Source of the DNA: a bacterium
Lineage (GTDB): Bacteria; UBA9089; JASEGY01
Assembly: GCA_030019105.1 (NCBI GenBank)
Contig: JASEGY010000019.1
Location: 1 to 19,475, forward strand
Direction of reading: 5' to 3'
DNA length: 19,475 bases
Shown: in pieces, positions 7,301 to 12,069 of the stretch
Layout: every line of letters starts with the position of its first letter
How positions within the stretch are numbered: the stretch's first letter is position 1
Translations under genes and position numbers: made by a program
Notes under the pieces: model-generated
What the model was told of the DNA's origin: nothing
The model's database searches: none
The model's input: only the letters and a program-made list of their open reading frames with translations

Positions 7301-9742
7301 GGCGTCTCAGCGCCAATAATCAGAGGTAATACATTACGGAACAATGATCACGATGATCCGGATAACGACCAGATCGGCGGGGCAATCACCACCTTCTGTG
7401 ATGAGAATGCCGCCCCGGTTATCGAGAATAACACCATTTATAATAATCGCAACTATGCCATTGGGATCACGGCCAATAATGCCGGGCTGATAAAGAATAA
7501 CAACATCATTGGAAACCGCTACAATGCCATTAAGGTCTGCTCAGGTATCACCAAGAATGTTACCTGGTCTGAGACATCAGCGCCTTTCTATGTCTCTGAA
7601 GCGCTTTCAGTCGGTGATTCCCCAACCTGGACCATCCAGCCGGGTGTTAAGATCAAATCCAGCGCCCCCATTTATATCAATAAGGCGGCTAAATTGGTGG
7701 CCATCGGTAACAAGGATAAGCCGATTATCTTTACCTCCTACCGGGATGACTCTGTTGGCGGAGATACCAATGCCGATGACGACTATGCCCAGGCAGCTAT
7801 CGGTGACTGGGGCGGGATCGCCTTTAATGACGGCACTACTGAAGGCACTCTCGAATATGTGGAGATAAGCTATGGGGCCAATGGATTAGATTGTGCCTCG
7901 GCCTCTCCTGCTGTCACCCATGCTACTATTGCCAAATGTGGAACAGGGATCAACTGCCGGCTTGGCGCAGCCCCGGTTATTACCAGGAGCATTCTTTCTG
8001 AGAATAACTTTGGCCTCTACTCCAGCACCGGTTCTAACCCAACTATTGGCGGCAGTGCGGATAACCTATGCGAGATCATCAATAATATCAACGGCGGGGT
8101 AATAAACACCCATGAAACAGTGGAAATCAACGCTACCTATAACTGGTGGGGAGATAAGACCGGGCCAAAGGATACCTCAAAGGGCAGCCCCTTGTATAAT
8201 CCAAATGGATTTGGGGATATGGTGAGTGACTTTGTCAGCTATCGTCCCTGGGATAAGACCGGCCATGCACCAACAGCCAACGCCGGCCAGGATATTAATG
8301 CTACCGCCGGCAACTTAGTTATGCTCGATGCCAGCGCCAGCTCTGATCCGGATGGAAACAGCCTGATTTACATCTGGGCCCAGATTGGGACAGATCCTGA
8401 GGTAATTAGCCTGACAAACGTAGTCCGGCCTACCTTTACCCCTCAGACCCCAGGAAACTATAAATTCCAATTAGTAGTGGTTGATTCTGACGGTAATCGA
8501 TCTCTTTCGGACGAGGTTACCGTAACTGTTTCTTCCTTTACCGGTCCGGGTGTAAGCAATGTAAAGCTTCGATTGGACAAGTCTCTTCCCTTAAATTACT
8601 ACTCTAAGAAGGCCGGCGAGACCTTTGAGGTCAAGGTTTACGTGGGGGACAGTTACCATTCTGTGGTGGATCTTTTTGCCTTAGCCTTCACTTTGAATTA
8701 CACCAGGACCGAGTACTTAGATTTTGTCAAGGCCGAAGCAGGAAGTTTCTTAGACGATGACTTAAGCAAACTGCTTTTCTATGAGAGCAATAATGACCCG
8801 GCTGGGAAGATTGAGATCGGGATCAGCCGTAAGAAGGGGATTCATGGAAGCGGAGCCAGTGGATTCGACGAGAATAAGCCGGTCGTCAAGATTACCTTCA
8901 AGTTGTCCGAAACTGTTCCGGTTGGTGAAAAGATTGATCTGAGCTTCTCTGACGTTATGGCCAAGAATCGTGTGGACAATACCACCAGTCTTAAGCCGGT
9001 TTCCAGTCAGATAAAGGTGACAGAAGGACTTGTTAAGACAGTTACCGTCTGGCCCGGGGATACTAACAATGACGGCCAGGTCGGTGCTAAGGATGTATTG
9101 CCGATCGGTCTTTATTGGAAGTCTACCGGCACGGCCAGAACGAGCGCCCAGACAAGCTGGATTGGCCAGCAGGCGACAGCCTGGAGCCCGGTGGCGGCTA
9201 CTTACGCTGATGCTAACGGTGACGGGATTGTAGATGCGAAAGATGTCCTGGCCGTTGGCTTAAATTGGCACAAGACCCACACTGTCTATTCCTCAGCACC
9301 GGCTTTGGCAGAAAGTAACATGATTGACTGGGCCGCTTATCTTCCGGCCTTGAGGGAAATGTATGAGGCCCTGGGCAGCTCTTCAAATACAGAGCTTAGA
9401 GATGTCTTAGCTGAATACATTAACTTAGCTATATCCAATCAGGTGCCGGCCAAGAATCAACTCCTCCAGAGCTATCCTAACCCATTCAACCCGGAGGCCT
9501 GGATACCTTTCAAGCTGGCCGATGGAGCGGAAGTGGCCATCAATATTTACAACTTGAGCGGCCAATTAGTAAGGAGCTTTGATTTAGGACAACTAAGTTC
9601 AGGAAGCTATCTTACTAAGGATAGAGCCGCTTACTGGGATGGCCGGGATGAAAATGGAAGCGAGGTTTCCAGCGGTGCCTATCTTTATCAACTCAGGGCC
9701 GGATCTTATACGGCTACCAGAAAGATGATCGTATTGAAGTAA
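1310..9742 (+). CDS. Giant secreted multidomain protein: 13 Fn3-like repeats, beta-helix, PKD, cohesin, dockerin, sorting domain
   Basis: This 2810-residue protein starts at an ATG 7 bases after AAGGAGGG. Residues 1-30 form a signal peptide (KR, then a hydrophobic stretch, then GDAYG). Residues about 30-1525 hold 13 Fn3-like repeats. Each starts near SP..G..T.D.TP.F.W and ends in YYWRV.A.D.AGN..W, and the DNA is also repetitive (TACTGGCGGGT). Residues about 1528-2315 are three right-handed parallel beta-helix blocks, each opening with a TW....PFYI..LTI.PGV stretch. A PKD domain follows (about 2318-2409, DASASSDPDG), then a cohesin-like domain (about 2416-2574). A dockerin has two calcium loops, DTNNDGQVGAKD at D2584 and DANGDGIVDAKD at D2634. 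The last 90 residues (YPNPFNPEAWIPF to KMIVLK) match FlgD-Ig/type IX-secretion-style sorting domains. It is probably exported and surface-anchored or released, acting in adhesion or scaffolding. No catalytic residues were identified. Confidence 0.9.
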   Translation: MKRTSLNTAAIILFTFIIGLATMIGVGDAYGVSLTSPINGVDTIDATPFFQWTHADTPTQAILQIDDRADFLYPLEFEVNILFTTGLGTTMSYALGNTQALLANPDGTAKRYYWRVIENESTISSVQHFDITCPVLVSPTDGSETYSATPVLDWEDVAGLVAADSWLIQVDKRTDFLSRTEFDPDGSAVSWPKQTTTAGNVSTVHFGTSGDSALPNLPYARYYWRVMSYKGGTPYSNWSSWSTWSFDIKGPILMSPVEGVSTDNNQPTFFWNAVDEMGNGDTYTLQVARFNNKNDFNNPLATIYLNGAITNYTWGTADGDAAGTYAANNIWTTAGSIANLTEGTYFWRVMAQQDSGDTTPWSYIWRFVVDLDDVSPPDAPTPQSPACGDRQRGDITFSWSAVSDPSSSPSDIYYQVQIDHDASFSIPDSEDVDINETTTSTSYATSSSSSVDTYLAEGIWFWRVRAVDPTNDYAVGNWSSVCSVVIDRTPPDPTLLYPGGSDTSACSAQIYIKDCTPTLSWKYGAPAGVALGGLDEPEAIKFQIELTNLLGVTTTYPSTTTYLTRTTYVVPTCLTDSDTRAENYRWRVTAYDDAGNSSTSTYFYFIVDTRAPTPPQTLSTSPGNGDYWTDGTPTFIWNEGDTKSSLTNNINFVDFNEHDSSVVTVGTDLRYDFQLDTNKGGFSSPIVDVENLTTPTYTTSLSDGTYMWRVRAIDCAGNYTAWKTQVLIIDTVPPCTPTLLSPSHGGTLSDTPVEFDWADVSDATLTSYELQVDTNSSFTLAPGIIDQFNTGTPPVSKYTSKAADNLNTGTTYYWRVIARDKAGNTCWSPVWSFSISTTIPADPTLRSPANNTCTNDQTPTFDWDELDSGYHTMYYIFELDGNDNFTDADISVSGLTESTYTLPPAYALSEGHYYWRVIAVDEAGNKGYGHSMLSFTVDLTPPDAPAYVYPTDNCFINDDTPKLDWSEPESALSYQIQIDDDGDFSSPVLNVTADSDSSLPPGGTSEMTISPALPEGTWYWRVRAIDCAGNMSGWSVSSSYAKFTIDTTAPDGPYLISPSDYAVTNDKTPTFDWADVKDAVSAYSSELSGNYNNSKYCPTVYYIIQIETDENVTNVPPGDGFNAAIEYSSDPNDRDPHDVYQPDFFNGSSMTPTMLPNITNNGRTFFWRVMARDCAGNESTWSDIWAIRIDPNLDSAPSLVSPDNGTWSNDNTPYFDWSDEDDAIYTLQVDNNVDFSSPEINDSKIKTSSYVSTAHLRDGTYYWRVRSTDSAGNVSPWSSDVWVLNIDANIVKPINVPILVTPADNGCISDSTPIFDWNGIGDKSAPVVYTIQVVKDSPNFSSPETMLINISELSWYSEVKQTIWPADVNDDNVINETDYAATTADLAGLDYLVDGTYYWRVKAFDQAANETHWSSVSTFTLKTAAPAVPSPLSPTNGGAITNSLPTFQWNEVADADYLFQLDRDADFSSPEISEEIPKGTTEFTLTTPLELNQTYYWRVAAVACGGAQSAFSTGWSLMATATYINRILDNAAPYDDRVIADDTIWTLSGSPYIIEDLVLVTKGVTLTIEPGVVVYFRPISTLPDRNQPTDFIVQGTLKAEGTKADHITFTTWPRPEVAPESDAAKTIDGCCSDSPTSGSNNILYIPQCGDWQRIRFESTSTGSVLKYADISYGGLYNDGVGTYYRGNIEIDKTSVVIDHVSSTNSCGYGLLGTSDITAAFNNTFSNSVFSDNGLDGIDLKVYAGTINITGCTIERNGRWGILNEGNYNLGNITDLVVTDCTINDNGLNQEGGGIFSTATHSEDITNNTIEHNAGWAIIKGQHRLGDSVGGYVIADNTLTGNYHNGIWIKAKSHTGETTWSASNQVFYINRVIVEKGAGLTIKAGVVVKLSEDQAKKEGAGLDIYGTLTADGTSASPIVITSYYDDDFGGDTNFDGSSAGKIADDGDWQAITFHPASSGLIDNCTIRYSEEGIAIDNASPTITDSTISDNTFRAVGIRGVSAPIIRGNTLRNNDHDDPDNDQIGGAITTFCDENAAPVIENNTIYNNRNYAIGITANNAGLIKNNNIIGNRYNAIKVCSGITKNVTWSETSAPFYVSEALSVGDSPTWTIQPGVKIKSSAPIYINKAAKLVAIGNKDKPIIFTSYRDDSVGGDTNADDDYAQAAIGDWGGIAFNDGTTEGTLEYVEISYGANGLDCASASPAVTHATIAKCGTGINCRLGAAPVITRSILSENNFGLYSSTGSNPTIGGSADNLCEIINNINGGVINTHETVEINATYNWWGDKTGPKDTSKGSPLYNPNGFGDMVSDFVSYRPWDKTGHAPTANAGQDINATAGNLVMLDASASSDPDGNSLIYIWAQIGTDPEVISLTNVVRPTFTPQTPGNYKFQLVVVDSDGNRSLSDEVTVTVSSFTGPGVSNVKLRLDKSLPLNYYSKKAGETFEVKVYVGDSYHSVVDLFALAFTLNYTRTEYLDFVKAEAGSFLDDDLSKLLFYESNNDPAGKIEIGISRKKGIHGSGASGFDENKPVVKITFKLSETVPVGEKIDLSFSDVMAKNRVDNTTSLKPVSSQIKVTEGLVKTVTVWPGDTNNDGQVGAKDVLPIGLYWKSTGTARTSAQTSWIGQQATAWSPVAATYADANGDGIVDAKDVLAVGLNWHKTHTVYSSAPALAESNMIDWAAYLPALREMYEALGSSSNTELRDVLAEYINLAISNQVPAKNQLLQSYPNPFNPEAWIPFKLADGAEVAINIYNLSGQLVRSFDLGQLSSGSYLTKDRAAYWDGRDENGSEVSSGAYLYQLRAGSYTATRKMIVLK

Positions 9743-9766
9743 CAAAGCCTGCTTTGACTGACTGTC

Positions 9767-9801
9767 AGAAACCTGGTTTCTTGAAGAAACCAGGTTTCTT
9801 T
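9767..9801 (+). terminator. Hairpin after the giant gene, likely terminator
   Basis: AGAAACCTGGTTTCTT (9767-9782) pairs perfectly over 16 bp with AAGAAACCAGGTTTCT (9785-9800), loop GA, followed by TTTAAA. It begins 25 bases after the stop codon. It is also a repeat unit (see 1226-1243), so it may be a mobile hairpin doubling as terminator. Confidence 0.6.
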
Positions 9802-9805
9802 AAAT

Positions 9806-9824
9806 CACAGGCGGGACGCCTGTG
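9806..9824. repeat. Short GC-rich palindrome
   Basis: CACAGGCG and CGCCTGTG pair perfectly around GGA. It adds a second stem directly behind the terminator hairpin and is of the kind found scattered between genes. The next 60 bases hold nothing recognisable. Confidence 0.45.
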
Positions 9825-9885
9825 CCACCTTGAATGATTGTAGTAAAATAGAACAGTCCAGCAGGGCCATTAGGAGATCAGCAAA

Positions 9886-9922
9886 AGGGATAGCGGTAGG
9901 CCACGTGTCTACCGTTATCCCT
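9886..9922. repeat. 14-bp stem-loop between convergent genes
   Basis: AGGGATAGCGGTAG (9886-9899) pairs with CTACCGTTATCCCT (9909-9922) with one G-T pair. No T-run follows on either strand, so it is more likely a repeat or RNA-stability element than an intrinsic terminator. Confidence 0.45.
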
Positions 9923-9945
9923 ATATAAATAAGAAGTGAGAAATA

Positions 9946-10090
9946 GGCACCCTTCAAAAAAGCCAAAAAGTAGTTAACAGTTTACGGCTTGAAATTGGAA
10001 ATTGGAAATTAGGGATCAGTTACCAATTCCCAATTTCTAATTTCTAATTTCCACTGTTTTTAAAGTGTTAACTGGTTTTTGAAGGGTGCC
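9946..10090. mobile_element. 145-bp inverted-repeat element overlapping the 3' end of the ligase-GNAT gene
   Basis: GGCACCCTTCAAAAA at 9946-9960 is the exact reverse complement of 10076-10090, and the match continues imperfectly through an AGTTAACA segment. Nested inside is a second inverted repeat built from GAAATTGG/CCAATTTC units (about 9990-10052). The right arm encodes the last nine residues (APFKNQLTL) and the stop of the gene on the - strand, so the unit seems to have inserted into, and replaced, that gene's 3' end. Confidence 0.5.
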
Positions 10091-11646
10091 CAAAATTTAC
10101 TATAATCCTCTTCAATCATTTCAAACAAGATTTCATCGAGCTTTTCCTCATTGAGAAAATGGTATTGGCGCCTTATCCCGATTTTGCGAAAACCTGCCTG
10201 TTCGAGCACCTTTACAGACTGGCAATTCTGCTGGGTAACAGTAGCCGTAATGCTATTGAGTCCCACCTTACAAAAAGCTGAAGACAGTAAAAGCTTGACC
10301 ATTTCCTTTCCATAACCCTTTCCTTGAAATTGTTTTTCGCCTATGAGAAAAGAGACCTCTCCGCTTTGAGTTGAACGATTTATATTGTAAATTGAGCAAA
10401 AGCCAATCTCCTTGCTGCCCTCCTTTTCAGAAATAATTAAATTAATATCGTCCTGATTCAGGACAAAGAACTTTTCAATGATGGTCTCTTTTGAATATGT
10501 CTCGTTTGGCGTATCCATATATCTGGATATATCCGGATCGTTGAACCATTTCACCAGCAGAGGCACATGCCTTAATACGACGCTTTCGGCGATTAAATGA
10601 GGGGTTGTCCGGAGATCGTGGGAAACTCTCGAGCTTCCAGCTTGAGTTACTTTCTTCTCCATTTGGTATCGTTTCATCGCCTCTAAGAGGATTCTGCCTA
10701 TGAGTTCATTATATGAAATACCTGCTGCGAAGGCACTCCTTGCAAAACCACTGTCTATCTTAATCGACGGATTAGGATTGACCTCAAGGACATATGGTCT
10801 GCCGTCTTTCAACCGAAAATCTACTCTGGCATAATCCCTGCAACCGGTAAGATGATAAGCATCTACTGCCAATCTCTTGATGTGTCTTTCAATATCTTCA
10901 GGCAAATTGGAAGAACAGATTCCAGCGGTCCTCTGAAACATCTCCGAATCCTCAAGCCATTTTGCCTCATAACTTACTATATTCGGCAGATCTTTACAAA
11001 ATTTGAACACAATCTCGGAAATAGGCAGGATATCAATGGAATCTCCATTGCCGATAATGGCTACATTCAACTCCCTTCCATCAATATACTCTTCGACCAG
11101 AGCAGGTTGATGGTAATTTTTCAGAATAAATTCTACCTTTTCAGACAATTCAAGTTTATTATAGACCACAGAATCAGTTTTGATACCAATACTGGCGTCT
11201 TCACAGGATGGCTTTACGAACAGAGGAAATTTTAGTTCAGGAGCCGGTCTTTGTGAGGAGGTGGAGAATATCTGATAATGTGGGGTGGGGATATTGTTGG
11301 CCTTAAACAGATGTTTTGTCTGCACCTTATTCAAACATAAACCAAGGGTCAGGGAATCCGAACCTGTGTAAGGGATTCCAATTATGTCTAAAAGCCCGGC
11401 CACCCAGGCTTCTCCGTGAGGATTGGCATCAATTCCTTCGCAGAGATTGAATATAAGATCAAAACTCTTCTTGCCCAGGCAAGGCAGAAGTTCTCTGCGG
11501 ATGCGAACAGGGATCACTTCATGTTTATCTTCAAGTATCCTCAAGACATCTTCAACCACCTCGGTAATTTCATTATAGGACAATACATCGGTTTCTAAAC
11601 CGCACTCGATGCAGTCAACCAGATTATAAAGAATTCCTATCTTCAT
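10060..11646 (-). CDS. ATP-grasp (D-Ala-D-Ala ligase-like) and GNAT acetyltransferase fusion
   Basis: 528 residues. Residues 1-325 are an ATP-grasp ligase of the D-Ala-D-Ala ligase superfamily: LKFPLFVKPSCEDASIGI (K145), LVEEYIDGREL (E184/E185), ARVDFRL and LEVNPNPSI (E288, N290) for metal and ATP. The glycine-rich GG.S.E signature of true Ddl enzymes is absent at the N-terminus, so the substrate is probably not D-alanine. Residues about 350-515 are a RimJ/L-like GNAT domain with acetyl-CoA motif QFQGKGYG (439-446) and N..S...LE..GF. The expected activity is ATP-dependent amide-bond formation plus N-acetylation, in the cytoplasm. The gene follows the aminomutase-ligase gene on the same strand (423-base gap). 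The RBS is weak (GGGGAAAG). The last residues come from an inserted repeat. Cell-wall or antibiotic-type peptide synthesis is an alternative to osmolyte synthesis. Confidence 0.85.
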   Translation of the reverse strand: MKIGILYNLVDCIECGLETDVLSYNEITEVVEDVLRILEDKHEVIPVRIRRELLPCLGKKSFDLIFNLCEGIDANPHGEAWVAGLLDIIGIPYTGSDSLTLGLCLNKVQTKHLFKANNIPTPHYQIFSTSSQRPAPELKFPLFVKPSCEDASIGIKTDSVVYNKLELSEKVEFILKNYHQPALVEEYIDGRELNVAIIGNGDSIDILPISEIVFKFCKDLPNIVSYEAKWLEDSEMFQRTAGICSSNLPEDIERHIKRLAVDAYHLTGCRDYARVDFRLKDGRPYVLEVNPNPSIKIDSGFARSAFAAGISYNELIGRILLEAMKRYQMEKKVTQAGSSRVSHDLRTTPHLIAESVVLRHVPLLVKWFNDPDISRYMDTPNETYSKETIIEKFFVLNQDDINLIISEKEGSKEIGFCSIYNINRSTQSGEVSFLIGEKQFQGKGYGKEMVKLLLSSAFCKVGLNSITATVTQQNCQSVKVLEQAGFRKIGIRRQYHFLNEEKLDEILFEMIEEDYSKFWAPFKNQLTL

Positions 11647-11670
11647 GATGACTACTTTCCCCGTAAGCGT

Positions 11671-11716
11671 TCAGGTGTCAGGAATCAGGTATCAGGTATC
11701 AGGTATCAGGTATCTG
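11671..11716. repeat. Tandem heptamer repeat (ATCAGGT)n
   Basis: About six copies of a 7-base unit, TCAGGTA/TCAGGAA variants, the last four identical. They lie just upstream of the ligase-GNAT start on the - strand, within its likely 5' untranslated region or promoter. Copy number is likely to vary between strains by slippage. Confidence 0.7.
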
Positions 11717-11789
11717 ATTGGTTTTGACAGCATTGTTGTTCCAGAATCTGTTTATCTCTTTAAAATAATCCGACCTGTGCAAACGGAAT

Positions 11790-11820
11790 CTGCCACAGAG
11801 GCACAGAGACACAGAGGAAA
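11790..11820. repeat. CACAGAG-type repeat, half unit
   Basis: GCCACAGAGGCACAGAGACA and following bases match one arm of the inverted repeat at 14530-14616. Only one arm is seen here. The unit is a scattered intergenic repeat with no coding content. Confidence 0.5.
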
Positions 11821-11840
11821 ACGTTAGCTATATCAATAGG

Positions 11841-11938
11841 TTAACGCAGAGGTCGCAGAGGAGACGCAAAGGACGCAGAGGAAATAAAGATTTTTCAACC
11901 TCTGCGAACTCTGCGTAATCTCTGCGGTCTCTGCGTTA
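11841..11938. repeat. Long imperfect inverted repeat (GCAGAG family)
   Basis: TTAACGCAGAGGTCGCAGAG and onward to about 11880 is complementary to CCTCTGCG...CTCTGCGTTAA at about 11898-11938. The arms are about 41 bases with several mismatches. In RNA from the - strand it would form a large hairpin between the two fusion genes and could terminate or protect the transcript. From here to 12069 only ATCTGTG-type repeats are seen. Confidence 0.6.
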
Positions 11939-12069
11939 AAAAAAGTCGATTGCACAGGTCGAAATAATCTGTGAAATCCGCAAAATCTGTGGAATCTGTG
12001 TTCCTTTTGGTTGTGGCTCTGCTACGCTATGTAATCTGTGTTCCAGATGAGGGCTGAGCAGTTACCCCC

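Noticed and set aside
7509..7868. 119-residue + strand frame inside the beta-helix region
   Set aside because: It overlaps the giant gene in another frame, is proline/serine/arginine-rich as out-of-frame translations are, and has no RBS.
11671..11716. CRISPR array
   Set aside because: The units are 7 bases in direct tandem with no spacers, and no cas genes are present.
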